NCBI RefSeq assembly: GCF_963966145.1
Contig: NC_091054.1
Span: 12,214,001 to 12,278,000, forward strand
Reading direction: 5' to 3'
DNA length: 64,000 nucleotides
Source of the DNA: Tenebrio molitor
Taxonomy: Eukaryota > Arthropoda > Insecta > Coleoptera > Tenebrionidae
The notes below the pieces were generated by a model that had not been told where the DNA came from, did not search any database, and saw only the letters and a program-made list of their open reading frames with translations. Both the position numbers and the translations under genes were made by a program. Shown here piece after piece: positions 34,288-45,853 of this stretch; position 1 is the stretch's first letter, and each line of letters starts with the position of its first letter.

Positions 34288-34627
34288 ATGTCTCAATTTC
34301 GATCACCAAATAAACGGCGTAAGTTGGATTTATGCTAACAGCAAGTAACAGTTTTTTATTAATGCATAAATTCATATTTATAGTCGAGAAGAGAAGAGAA
34401 GAAAGATCGTTAAAGTATTTCGTGGGATCGCCAAGGATTTTGCCGAGTTAACCAAGACGGCTCAAATGGAAAAAACTGCAGATTATACTGGTATTGATTT
34501 CTGAGTGTTTTTTTGTTGTATCACAGCTTAATTACTTTGTGTTGAAGGTTGTGGATTTAGAACCATTCAAACGATACTTGGCGGAAGAAAAGAAATGTGG
34601 GCAATTACAGGCACCGAAGAAACCTGA
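34288..34627 (+). pseudogene. small spliced HTH-like fragment, transposase N terminus?
   Basis: ATG at 34288 with a possible three-exon reading: 34288-34318, 34389-34490 and 34548-34627. It yields MSQFRSPNKR, KIVKVFRGIAKDFAELTKTA, MEKTADYTGCGFRTIQTIL and a stop soon after. The K.A...G...TI..IL spacing recalls helix-turn-helix DNA-binding starts of transposases. Exon 2's acceptor (GTCGAG|AAGAG) is weak, and the nearer TATAG acceptor gives an early stop, so the structure is uncertain. The position inside a TIR element supports a transposase remnant. Confidence 0.35.
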
Positions 34628-34855
34628 TAGGAAATGTATGATTCAATTGGATGGACGTCAAAAATATCTCCTTTTCTCTTGCAAGATACATGGTTATTAT
34701 AAATGATTGTAGTCGAAGCAGGTCATGTCCATGTTATGAAATTTTTGCCGCTTTCATGTGAACTGTCAATTTTTGTCTATGTCACTGTAATTTTTTTTAT
34801 GTGACAATTTAATTCATACACTAAAAATCCCATAAGCAGCGGTGTTTTTGTCATA

Positions 34856-35040
34856 TATAATATACCAAGGGACAGATATATTGCCGGAAATTTTTTCGAG
34901 CAGTCCTGACAGACGAGTGTTTGCCGCAAGAAAATTACACGAGGGCTTCAGCCCGAGGGTAATTTTGAGCGACAAACACGAGTGTTGGACTGCAAGAAAA
35001 AATTTCTGGCGATATATATCTGTTCCGAGGTAGGTATATT
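34856..35040. repeat. 185-bp fold-back palindrome
   Basis: Left arm GACAGATATATTGCCGGAAA, then TTTTTTCGAGCAGTCC; right arm the complement of GGACTGCAAGAAAAAATTTC with GGCGATATATATCTGTTCC. The centre is GGGCTTCAGCCC. Arms are about 85 bases with mismatches. Confidence 0.75.
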
Positions 35041-35358
35041 CGGAAGAGAATCGCCCGAAAAAATTTTTCCCTAGGGCAATTATATCGGAAATTTTCCCTA
35101 GGGAAAATTTCCGCTTAATTAAATTGTGATTGGTTGCTATTCAAACAATTCGGAGTTGTGATTTGTCAATATAAATCATGTGACATTTGAGGGCGATTCT
35201 CACTATAACAGCGAAAAAAGTTTCCCCTAACTTTTCCAGCGACAAAACGGAACCTAACTTTTGAATGCGTATGATTCTAGTAGGTCTGCATCATCGTACT
35301 TTTCCGTATTCATTAAACTGTCTTACCTAATTTCACTCAAGTTTTTGTTTTTTGGGTC

Positions 35359-35522
35359 GAAGTAAACTTGACATTTATAATTTTGTTGCCTGTAATTAAA
35401 CTCAAAAAACTGCTAGAAAAAATTACTCGTCCTACGGACTCGTAATTTTTTCGGAGGAAGTTTTTTTCGTTAAATTGCCAGGCAACAAAATTCTCATTGA
35501 AATGTCAAGTTTACTTCTACAA
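35359..35522. repeat. fold-back palindrome with GAAGTAAACTTGACATTT arms
   Basis: GAAGTAAACTTGACATTTAT and ATTTTGTTGCCTG on the left are mirrored by CAGGCAACAAAAT and AAATGTCAAGTTTACTTC on the right. The centre ATTACTCGTCCTACGGACTCGTAAT is itself palindromic. Confidence 0.75.
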
Positions 35523-35919
35523 AAAAAAGCTCGTGTAATTATAAGTGAAAAGTGCGCTGATGATTATTTTACTTTATTTTTTTTTTTAAATTAACGATTG
35601 CATCCAAAAGTATCGAGTTGTTTTGTACCCAATTTAACTCCTGTATGTATAAAATAAAAAAATGTACATATAATATTTGTTATCAATTTTTCCACGAGTT
35701 TATTCATAAACTTTTTTGTTTACATTTTACAAATTATACAAAAATTTAATCAAACATGAGTTTTAATGTGCAACCACAAATACTGATCCCCCTAGATAAT
35801 ATGCAACCAAAAATACTAATAATTCCTGCATCCTGCTAAAAATTTTAGCTATGTGATTCTACCTTTCGGAGATGCGCACGCACGCGCCTACCAGGAAAAA
35901 ATAGACTTTAATAGTGTAG

Positions 35920-36740
35920 AACTATTTTTTTTACCAACTTGGTAAGTAAGTCATTTTTACCCCTTGGACTCATTATTAGATAGGTACTCGTGAATTACCC
36001 TGTATAAATAAAATTGTATTGTCTTTCTCTTTTATTAATATTTAAACATTTCTTGACGCTTTGGGTTACCTACATGATACATAAAACAAGAGATTTTTTT
36101 TCTGGGACGAAAATAATAGGTAGATACATGAGGTAAGTACCTACATCAATTTTCTTCAAACAAAATTTGACAGGAAGGTAACATTTCTTATCGTGTTCTA
36201 CACTTTGTCACATAGCGGTACGCGGTATGATGTCAGGGAGGTGCGCAGTCACGATAAATCAGTAACGAATTGTGAGCTCGCCTCGCTTATTTCCATTTAA
36301 TCGATTTTAATCTAACAGCCTGACAGTCACCTCACGTCTTCTGTATTGTTACATTGCAATTCTAAACGTTAGAAGTTCGTTTTTAATTTAATTTTTATTT
36401 TCATTTCTTTATGGTCTAAAAAGTAGTAATTCTCGGAGACCCGGACAGCAGTTACGTCCTCAAAGACTTGAAGAAATGCTGTAAGCTTTGAGAGTGAAAC
36501 TGGAAAGAACTCTCTCACTTGGGGATCCATAAGCTACAGTCACGATAGTTTATAAAAGGTTAAGACGAGCCTAATTTATTTTAAAACGAAAATTAATGTC
36601 GCTTAACACTTAAATAGAGCCTCACGAAAGTAATATCACAAATATACCCAATCGTAAAAAAGGATGAGTTCGTGATTAATTTGATTTTTCTTAGTTTCTT
36701 GGGTAAAATAAGTAGGTAATGACAATGACCGTGAAGTGAT
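35920..36740. other. no gene seen; possible exon scrap
   Basis: One open stretch at about 36419-36486 reads KVVILGDPDSSYVLKDLKKC on the plus strand and then stops. It has no clear splice context and no family was recognised. The rest is AT-rich. Confidence 0.3.
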
Positions 36741-37017
36741 ACAGGGTTATTCACATAAGACGACGAGCCTGACAAGGTAAAACCCAAAAGGCAATTCACA
36801 AAGCGATCTCAATCCCTATTACATTATCCGGCATTATCATAATGCCCATAAAACATAGACAGCTTTTAACGTCAGCCTAGTGAATGTCAATTTCTGACAG
36901 AAAAATAAGTACGTCTCTCAACAAAATATGATTTAATAACAATAATAGGCAATTAACATCACAAAAGTAATGGGTAAGTACCGAGCGATATTATTAAGCA
37001 AAACATCTACCGAGCGA

Positions 37018-37112
37018 TCATTTAAAAAATAAATCGAGTTTGCTTTGGAGCCTATGCTATAGCATGGGTTGCCATAGGTAACATGCCGACTCGATTTATT
37101 TTTTAATTGATC
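37018..37112. repeat. short inverted repeat, AAATCGAGT arms
   Basis: GATCATTTAAAAAATAAATC and GAGT at the left pair with ACTCGATTTATTTTTTAATTGATC (given as key words ACTCGATTTA and TTTTTTAATTGATC) at the right, around TAGCATGGGTTGCCATAGG. Confidence 0.7.
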
Positions 37113-37120
37113 GCACCGTA

Positions 37121-38112
37121 CTATGGCGGCCAAAAAATTTCGGCCGTCATTTTTCCGTCATTTCAAAAAAATCGGTGTAGTCCATTCCTTATTGTCATTA
37201 TGATTGATGTTTTTACTTGTCACTTTTGAAAGTCAAGCAAAATGCCATCGGTATCAAATTTTAATAAAATCAAAATAGTAACTCTTGCACAAAGAGGAAT
37301 GTCCCAAGCTCAGATTTCGATGGACCTTCGTATACTTAAAAGTACAATTTCGTCCATTCTTCAGAAATGGAGACAAAATGGAATGGAACTATTGAAAGAC
37401 GCCAAGGCTCAGGGAGGCCTAGCACATTTACTGCAGAAGAAGATAATATGCTTCTCAATAGATTACGCAATAGCCCTTTTATGACGGCTCTTGAAGGGGT
37501 AAATACAAGCAAATACAACGGAAAGGAGCGGTCGATTTTCGGCAAACATATAGGCAGTGATTCGGAATAGGGCAGAACTTTTGACTGCGATTACAATTAC
37601 AATTACAATTACAATTACATGGCAATCAATAGGAATTATCACAGAGATTTATGCCTCTCCATCTCGCGTCGTGTAAGACGAGTTATTGACGCCAATGGAG
37701 CAATGACCAAGTATTGATTTTAAACTTCATTCATTTTATCTTTTGATTTAGCTAAGTACTTAAACAAAAATAAATGTTTCATTTCCTTCTCTTTGCCTTA
37801 ATGTTTTTCGTTTGATTTTTTAAAAACTACGACATACTCGTGTAATTTCCACGGTTCTCTGTTTGGTACTTTAATCCAAAAAGGGCCGCAAGTCTGCCTC
37901 TAGTCTCTAGTGCCACTAGCGACTAGCGGTCGTGTGGTAATTGTGTAAGAGTGGAACTTGTTCTTTGTATTCACAAAATTTGAACTGGACTGAATGACAG
38001 ATTGTCAAAATGACAATAACGATAACAAAGCGAGGTTATTGGTGCTTAAGGGTAGTTTACACTTCATGTCAGGGCCTTGAAAGTGACGGACGAAATTTTT
38101 TGGCCGCAATAG
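37121..38112 (+). mobile_element. Tc1-like transposon relic, copy 1
   Basis: CTATGGCGGCCAAAAAATTT at the left and the complement CTATTGCGGCCAAAAAATTT at the right, both leading to CG(G/T)CCGTCA-like words, with TA outside each end. The plus-strand relic (from 37242) shows the paired helix-turn-helix start IKIVTLAQRGMSQAQISMDL, then, one frame over, RRQGSGRPSTFTAEEDN and RLRNSPFMTAL. The catalytic DDE domain is missing. An (ATTACA)n microsatellite fills 37588-37620. Confidence 0.75.
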
Positions 38113-38238
38113 TACTACCGGGTGATCAAGAAGGACTGTTTAAGTTGGCAGTACAATTAAGACATTTTTTTAATTCAGTTATTTATAACACTGCAACTGG
38201 ATATGTTTTGTTGGTTTATTTTACAAATATCTGATATA

Positions 38239-38622
38239 CAGGGTGTTTGAAAATTGCTAGTACAAAAAAAACTGTGGCATCTAGAAGCCCTAAGAAATCC
38301 AAAAAACCAATTTTTAATTTTTTTAAATAAAAGGGATAAAGTAACCCTATCCCAGCATATTTTACGCCTCAGGCGGGGCAGTATTTTTTAAACCTTGGTA
38401 ACCAAGCGTGATAATGAAGGACTATACAACAATATGAAAAATAAATATTTTTTTGCAAGATTTTGGCAACTAACAATGGTACTAACAATTTTAACCCAAT
38501 TTTTAGTAATTTTTATCTCGAAAACTAGAGGACTTTTATTTAAAAAATTTTTTGCCGATGACTTTAACTCACCATCACCAATTACCAGTATTTTTTTGTA
38601 CTAGAAATTTTCAAACACCCTG
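38239..38622. mobile_element. 384-bp MITE, CAGGGTGTTTGAAA ends
   Basis: CAGGGTGTTTGAAAATTGCT and the complement CAGGGTGTTTGAAAATTTCT continue AGTACAAAAAAA; TA on both sides. The interior is AT-rich without a supported gene. Confidence 0.88.
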
Positions 38623-38626
38623 TATA

Positions 38627-38975
38627 CTCAATTTCATATAAATGTGCATCTAAGCAAGCCATGAAAATCTGATTTTCTGTTGGTAGTAAAGCTAAAGCTA
38701 GTGACTTTGACTTTCAAAGTTGCTTGCTCTGCGCGAACCCGATTTGACTAATTTTTTAGTTTTTGTCCATTTTAACATTGCCGATTTCAAAAGCAATGTT
38801 ACGTCTTTTTACTGACTAAATTAAAGTAATTCTTATTTGTTTTTGTCTTCGTATTTTTACCAAGTAAAGATTTATTGGACATGACCTTCATAAATGTGAC
38901 TTTTGTAATGTAACTAAATTAAAGGTGCTTTTACAAATGCACAGCTCACTTGATGAACATTTATATGAAATCAAT
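38627..38975. mobile_element. second copy of the 24091 MITE, inverted
   Basis: The sequence is the complement of 24091-24441 over its length (for example GCAAGCCATGAAAATCTGAT, AGCAATGTTACGTCTTTTTA and GACATGACCTTCATAAATGT), with TA at both edges. It starts four bases after the end of the preceding MITE. Confidence 0.88.
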
Positions 38976-39657
38976 TATAGGTATAGCATTAACAACGACA
39001 AGCCACCAACAACCGGAAGTTACTCCTGTTATACGATTTAAAATACGATCCAGTGTTACCAACTTAAACAGTCCTTCTTGATCACCCCGTATGATGGACA
39101 ATAAATTTAGGCCGGCCTGTCATTCGCTTGACATCAAAATGTGAAGCTGGCCTTATGTCTAACTAACCCCATTTTCGATTTTTGTCATTCTTGTCATCGT
39201 GACAGCGATAATCAAAATTAAAACTGGGGAAAGAAGCGTGCACCAGAGAGAAGTGCGTATCACAAATCAGTTATGGTGGTGCGTCATGATCTGTAAGTTA
39301 CGAAAAGGGCGAAGGAAACAAACAGCTTAAAAACCTTCAGTTTGATCAACTAACCGATGCTTCTCCAATGCCATTAAAAAGATACTCATTGTAAACATTC
39401 TATCTGGAAATTATTGAACGCTGTAGCCAGAGTTCCAGAGTCGGTATTTTCTATTAGAGCCTTGCCACAAAAGAGCCAAGTAGTTCCAGGAAATCTCTAC
39501 AAGTGCTTTACAAGCATCACATGGATGTTTTGTATTGAACCAACGAGGGTTTCTCTAATACCCTTCAGCAACAAAATGAAAAATGAGAATGTTTTACCTT
39601 ACCTAACGTCAGCTTCAACGGCGTTAGTGAAGGGACTATTCCGAACAACATAATATA

Positions 39658-41348
39658 CAGCGTGTCCCAGAATTGGCGCCATACCGATGAATAGCAGAAT
39701 CGTGATCACTAAAGAAATCCAAATTTGCAAAAAAAAAATGTTCAGGCTTCAAGCATTAGAGAGCTAGGAATTGTTTAAGTTGACCAATGAGGAAGCATTT
39801 TTCCTAAAAGACTACAACAATTTCCAAAGCGTGCCATGTAAAATCATGGTGATTTTGAATGAATTATTTTGACACTGACGTTTTTTCATAATTTTGTCAG
39901 TCATGTCATTTTCTAATGCAGGATATTTAGAAATGGCCATCCTCTATCGCCAATGTGACCGTAATGCAGCAGCTGCTGCTCGTGAGTTTGCCATTCGTTT
40001 TCCAGATCGGCGTCATCTCGACAATCATGTCATATTTAAAACTACTCAGTCGAATTAGAGAAACGGGTAGTGTAATGCCAGTAAAAAAAAGGTGTAGCTA
40101 GAGCTCCACGTCAGGCACGTGAAGTAGAAGTGGAAGAAGCAGTTCTTGAACGGCTGTGGATGATGACCCAAGAAGAAGTGTTCGTGTAATTGCGCGTATG
40201 GTTGGTTCTTCGAAATCCACTACACATAGCATTATTCAAGAGCAGCAGTTACATCCTTCTCAATATCATTATACGAGAGTTCAGCAGCTTCAAGAAGCAG
40301 ACTATCATAGAAGAATAGGATTTTGCCGATGATTGTTGTAGCAAAATGAATCCAAACTTCGCTCGGAATATTCTTTTTACCGAGGAATGCTCATTTTCAA
40401 GAGAAGGGATGTATAACACTCACAACTGGCACTTATGGGCGGATGAAAATCCAAATATTATTGGAGTTAGAGGTTCTCAAGAAAAATTTAGTACTAATGT
40501 GTGGGCTGGAATAATTGGTGATCGCTTGGTAATACTAATAACTTTAGTGATTTCACTTTAATCTAAGATTTGTAATGTTTGTATTTTTAGATAGGACCTT
40601 TTCGTCTTCCTCGACGTCTAAATGGTGAAGATTATTCAGATTTTCTTGAAAACAATCTTCCGGAATTATTAGAAGACATCGATTTAAACTTGAGGAGACA
40701 AATATGGTTTCAGCATGACGGTGTCCCTCCCCAAAATTCAAGGTTAACCCAGCAAGTACTGAATACATGGTATCCGCATAGCTGGATCAGTCGAGGAATG
40801 AATTTTTTTCTGTGTAATCAATTTATAAAGACTACATACACCGTGAGCCATTGGACACTTTGGAAGAATTGAAAAACAGACTGCAGGAGTCTATTGCGGC
40901 TCTGATATCTGAGATGTTACGAAATATTCAAAATAACTTGCTGCGACGAGCAACTCTGTGTATGAAGTGGGTGGAAGGCAGTTTGAACATCTTATGTGAA
41001 ATTAATTGTTATTAAATACGATGGTTTCTAATAAAGGTTTTTATGGTTTTTTTTTTGTGTGATCATGGAATTTCTTTAAAATAACCATCTATCTATGACA
41101 TTTAGAAACGTCAGTATTGTCAAAAAAAATCATTCAAACTTCGTTAACACTTGGATTTAGATTTTTTACATGGCTCACTTTCAACGACCTTAAGTTCAAT
41201 TTGAAAAATTGTCTCCTCATTGGTCAATTTTAATAGTCTCTAACTCTTAAACCCTTGAAGCCTGGACATTTTTTTTTACAAATATGAGTTTCTTTAACGA
41301 TTCTGTATCTGTCATACAAGGGTATGGCGCCAATTCTGGGACACGCTG
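39658..41348 (+). mobile_element. DUF4817-type mariner-like transposon inside Tc1
   Basis: CAGCGTGTCCCAGAATTGGC at the left and its exact complement at the right (continuing GCCATACC), TA outside each end. 1.69 kb, with transposase relic 39903-41015 on the plus strand. It interrupts the second Tc1 relic. Confidence 0.88.
39903..41015 (+). pseudogene. DUF4817-type transposase, decayed, with an intron
   Basis: It starts MSFSNAGYLEMAILYRQCDR, then AAREFAIRFPDRRHLD, the DUF4817 helix-turn-helix. After frameshifts the core reads NILFTEECSFSREGMYN (family consensus FTDE; here E replaces the catalytic D), HNWHLWADENPN, NVWAGIIGDRL, then a 62-base GT-AG intron (40529-40590), then IGPFRLPRRLNGEDYSDFL and IWFQHDGVPPQN (second acidic residue kept). 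The third acidic region near 40800 is scrambled (GRGMNFF). The C-terminal helix ELKNRLQESIAA is present. Non-functional. Confidence 0.75.
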
Positions 41349-41970
41349 TATTATTGCTTCGTCCTGATCATCGGAAGCTATTCGGGGTCTCCCAGAACCT
41401 GAACGCCGATCCACCATACCAAATTGCGCCCAATTGTGAAGAATTGCTTGTACGCCGGTTTTTGAAATACCCAAATGTGCCGCAGTTTGTCTACTAGACA
41501 TGCCACTTTGGGCAAGAGTTACAATTCTCACTAATTGGCACATCAGTCATAATGACAATAAATGGTCGCTTGCATTGACTTTTTTGAAATGTCAGAAATT
41601 TGCCGACCTAAATTTATTGTCCGCCATAGTACGAGTAGGATCATATCGGTTCAGTCATCGTTCGAAAACCTTTTCAAATACTAAATATGAACGAAAAATG
41701 CAACGACAGATATATCTTTCAAATTAATAGAATACCTACACCAAAACGAATGAATGCTTTGTAAGGTGTATTTTGGGTTGCATTTTTACCTGGTCAAGCT
41801 CATCATCTTATGTGAATAACCCTTTAGCTTTTGCAAAATCAGCGCCAAACCTGTTTTTAGAACATTTTTTTTTCGCTCTACCGCCGAGGTAGAGATAAGA
41901 GGATTGCATTTTTAGTTAATTTTATTCGATTTCAAAAGACAAGTTTAATTTAGTTGTTGATTCTGTGAAA

Positions 41971-42195
41971 ATGGCACGTTTATTTTCGAATAGTGAATGC
42001 ACAGATATTGTATTGGCGTGCGGGAGTCCTCCTCGAGACCAGAGAATTTGTGTGCGACTTCTTCTTGTAGGGGTACATGAAGGACTTGGTATATTCGGCC
42101 TCAATTGAAGTTGTAAGAGAACGGGTGGAAAATGCTGCCACAACAATTCGCAAGAACAGAGGGATCGAGTAAAGAATGGAAGAATCATTTCGGCG
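41971..42195 (+). pseudogene. second-rank DUF4817-like transposase scrap
   Basis: ATG at 41971 gives MARLFSNSECTDIVLACG, then VRLLLVGVHEGLG; later, in another frame, RVENAATTIRKNRGI. This has the beginning and linker character of DUF4817 transposases but is heavily decayed. No terminal repeats were assigned. Confidence 0.4.
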
Positions 42196-42478
42196 ACGCT
42201 CGCTTTGAACACTTCTTGTAATGATTACTCTGCTAACTCAAAAGAAAATTTTGACGGACTAATATACTCATTTTAGGAAACATTTTGTCATTATCTTAAG
42301 TATGGGCGATTTACTATTAAAATTGTTCTCGTTTAATTGTGATGAACCAAGTGGGTAATTCAAATTTCCCACCAAGCGTCCATCTCATTTTTTTTTTCTA
42401 CCAACATACGCAATGAAAATAACACCCGCGAAATTCAAAAATGGCCAAGAGCGCGTGATCGTACCTCGTTAATTTCCC

Positions 42479-45112
42479 TACGTTGTGTTTTTTTTTTTTA
42501 TACAAATTGAACATTACCAGATTCGTCCCAACAGGGTTTGTGAACCACACAGAAGAGTGCAAATAAAACAACACAATAATTAAAACCAGCTATTTATTCA
42601 AAGTTATGATTTTAGTTAACGCCGGGATTCATGAATAATAAAACGTCTCGCGAGAGGGCACCCAAGTCTCCTCAAATGTGAGAAGACTACTCATTTAGAA
42701 CTCTAGGAAAATGGTGAGCTCTGGCCATTCTCCCAGACCCCCGAATGAGGCTCCGCTAAAACCTCTCCTGAAAATACGAACAAGTCCGAAGTGACAACGT
42801 GGACGGGACAGTTAGTGAGAATTGAGCAAAACTGATTTCATAAACAACACAATTCAAATTCAGAAAAAAACAGGAGGGTCATGTACATTACAAACAAAAC
42901 AGTTACTTCGGACCGTTCGAGCGAGAGCGGGCACTAGGCGAGAACTTCAGCATGTTCTTTTTTTTTCTTTTCCAAGTTAATTTACAAAATACGGCAGGTA
43001 CGCTATAGAAGGAGTGAGTGGCTTCGGTTGGTCCGGGGGTCTGTGGTACCTATCCTTACGACTTTATCATTTCCCGCCTACCCGTGATTTAGTGCTAAGG
43101 GGAAAAATCCTAACTGCTTTACGTTAAGTCAACAAATTGAGGTACTCTAAGTTCATCGGTTGAATTGAATATGACTATTTCAGAGCAAAAACAAACGACG
43201 CTTGTCAAGTACCACAAACTTCGAGAACAGATTCCCATTCCGGAAGTTCTGTGCCAAGGAACTCGGATTCAACTTACACCATGAGCGACGTTGCGGACCA
43301 GCATTCAGCAAGCCCCGCCAAGCGTTATGGTTTTCGGGTCTCTCTTGGGGCACAACATGTTAAACGAGGGGCCGCGGGGTCGTGTTCAACGATTGGATGT
43401 TAGGAGCAACTAAACCCCTCAAACAGAGAGAGACCCCCGCGATAAGGAAGAATTGACATTTACAGCAACTGGAAAATGTAAACGAAACCGCGACAAAACT
43501 TTGTTGACGGAGTAATCTAAGAACACTTTCAGTTTGGGATGGAAAAGTGGTAACAACCAATAACACATACATAACAATAAAACAAAAAAACACAGTCCAG
43601 TCGACCCTAGCCTATTAGAGCCGGATCATCGACAAGGGGCCCCCCCCTTGAATAATATGGAGGGCGCCCCGGGACTAAAAGATGAAAATACCTAAATGTA
43701 GAAGATCCCTGGATAAGGAAAAAGCCCGCGCAGATACCTGAAATATAAACCCAATTGGTTGCTACCGGGATGGAAAGTGGAAACTTTCAAATTTTGATTA
43801 AAAATGTTAAGCAATAAATAAATACTTGTTACACCAAAAGCGTCACTCGGAATAATTAGAAAGGGGATCAAAGTGAGGGAGTGCGCTGATAAAAGTGAAA
43901 GCCACAGACCCACGCTAAAACTTGGTGTCATTTTCTTTTAGGAAAATTAGTGAATTGTAAAAACCTGCTTTGACAACAAAGGGAAAACGTGATCCGTCAA
44001 TTTTATAAATTTAGCAAAACTAGAACCAGGCTGCCTTACGCTCCTTCGCAAGCTTATAATGTTAAAAACATAATACATGGGGATGGTCGAGATAAATGTG
44101 GATTTTGTAAAACATGGGGGAAACCCACGTGCGACCCATTTGTGTCTTATTATTGGTAAACTACATTTCGCGCGAAGTAGAACTAATTTTAGTACCCCAA
44201 ACACATACCTAGTTCAAAACAGAAGTTGGACAGCAACATTTAGCACAGTTCAATAAAAAAACCAACTAAAATCGCCCAATTAGCACACAGAAAAATACAC
44301 GGTACTTCTGTAGAATCGTATTAAACTGTAAAGGACCTGGGGCGGAGCTTAGCTTGCGCGGCCTTTAATACGTCAGTGGCGTAGAGAAAATGAGAATCAC
44401 TGGGAATCACGACAGTGGCGCATCATGGGAAATTTTCACCGTAGAATAAAACGTTTTAAGCAGTTTATGATATAATCCATAATAATGAATAGGGAATTTT
44501 TGCCAGATTTGGAGGCGAAGTCTAGCATTATTATTTTATAATACTAATGTAATTTATGCATGCAGAATTGTGGATAAAAGTATTACACGTAAAATCAACT
44601 TTTTATTAAATTTTATAACTCCTGATTGTTTCTAACACACTGATTCGTGTTTCATAAATGCGATAACGCTGGCTATAATTTCGCGAGCTTGACTGTAAAA
44701 TTTTCCCACGCTGGCCAAAAGTTTGATGCGAAGCCATTCCAAACAAAACCTACAAAATTCCGATGGTGTTAGTTAAGTTTTTATTTCATTTCATTTACAA
44801 GTCAATTGCTATTGAAAGTGAGGTTATAAAATTAATTTTCCTATTATTTTTTTGTGCTTACGAAAACACTGTAAAGTTATCTTCAGTTAGCTTGTGAAGA
44901 CAGATTTGAAGCCTTGGGTGAACTTGGTAAGCGTATAAAGCAAAGTGGTATAAATAAAATTGCACTGCATAAACATGTAAACAACTCTCTGACAAATCTC
45001 CCCTATTTTCCGGCGAATGGACTCGACCACACAGATTGGTTTTACGCGCAGATCACGTGACCGTCCCTTTACACTTTATTACAAGTCTACTACTCTGCGG
45101 TCAAAAAAAAGT
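42479..45112 (-). mobile_element. LTR-like block 2 (possible solo LTR or relic)
   Basis: Starts CCTACGTTGTG like block 1 and ends near AAAAAAAAGTGCCCT. On the minus strand, GAATAAATAGCTGG and GTTTTATTTGCACTCTT lie close to the 3' end. It is GC-richer than the surroundings over 42540-43700 and has no frame with retroviral motifs. The stretch 43700-45000 may contain other inserted DNA. Boundaries and class are uncertain. Confidence 0.3.
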
Positions 45113-45853
45113 GCCCTCCAGAAAAAAAACATGGCCGTTCATCCCCTGTCGACTTTCACCCACGTCCCCAAGCGGTCGCCGACGGTACCGAACGCCGGTA
45201 ATTCTATAGCTTTCATTGGCGGTTAGTTTTGAATTCAAAAGCGGTTATCTCATAATATTTACCTACCACATGATTCCTTTTTTTTTCTCCTCCACCCTAA
45301 TCATCATAGGTCACAGCAGTTAGCCACTGTGCTTAAGTTAACAAAAACAAGTGAGTTTTCTTGCATTTGCTTTTTTGTTCTTCGCTTATAGGCATCGGCG
45401 AAGCAAATAATCCCCACATGCTGGTAACGAAATTAGGAAATTTGTGCCAAATCTTTCAATAATTTTCATTGGATAACTTTAGAGTTTACCAGTTAAAAAT
45501 TAATATAATTATTTTTAAAACACGTTGTTAGGTACTTCATTACCACAAAAAATACTCTGATAATACTTGGGACATTATTTAAAAAAACAAGGGAAGAAAA
45601 ATATTACGTATTTTAGAACTGCTTATAGTTCGAGATTCTCTTTGAAAGGTTTAATGCAACAGTCTACTGCTATACTGAATATGTAGCATCTAAACAAAAT
45701 TTAATCAGAGTGGTTGGTGTCTATTACCCTTTCAGAGCTCTAGCACTAATATTCAACAATGAACATATGGGACAGGATAGGAGAAAAATACAACATTCAT
45801 ATTATTTATAAAAGTAAAAAACTTCCAATGATAAAAAAGTTAAAGCAACAAAC
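45113..45853. other. no gene seen
   Basis: AT-rich sequence. There is a modest open stretch (45017-45226, across the block boundary), but it has no recognisable motif. Confidence 0.3.

Larger units (their letters stand above)
33988..35907 (+). mobile_element. 1.9-kb TIR element with HTH gene fragment
   Basis: AGTCTATTTTTTCCTGGTAG at the left and its complement at the right match perfectly and continue GCGCGTGCGTGCGCAT, about 36 bases. The target duplication is not clear (CTAT left, TTAA right). It contains a small spliced HTH-like gene at 34288 and two fold-back palindromes (34856 and 35359) that look like later insertions. Confidence 0.65.
38118..39089. mobile_element. MITE host of two nested MITEs
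   Basis: GGGTGATCAAGAAGGACTGT at 38120 and its complement ending near 39088 extend through TTAAGTTGG (about 33 bases), with TA flanks at 38116-38117 and 39090-39091. Without the insertions 38239-38622 and 38627-38975 the element is only about 240 bases. Confidence 0.8.
39090..41629 (-). mobile_element. Tc1-like transposon relic, copy 2, split
   Basis: The ends TATGATGGACAATAAATTTA (left) and the complement CTATGGCGGACAATAAATTT (right) match copy 1's style. From 41543 the minus strand reads LVRIVTLAQSGMSSRQTAAH, ILHNWAQFGMVDRRSGSGRP and ASDDQDEAII, the Tc1 N-terminal domain. At that point a DUF4817 element (39658-41348) is inserted. Left of it the frame resumes as VVRNSPFTNAVEADV, then decays. 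Dead. Confidence 0.75.
36742..41825. mobile_element. MITE (15745 family) split by a 4.65-kb insertion
   Basis: 36742-36980 matches the first half of the MITE at 15745-16212 (CAGGGTTATTCACATAAGAC, then ATTTCTGACAGAAAA and ATTTAATAACAATAATAGGC, ending TGGGTAAGTA). 41635-41825 matches its second half (GTAGGATCATATCGGTTCAG, then TTTTGGGTTGCATTTTTACC and CATCATCTTATGTGAATAA). The intact copy reads straight through, so everything from 36981 to 41634 is inserted, with GTA (or TA) at both junctions. Confidence 0.85.
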
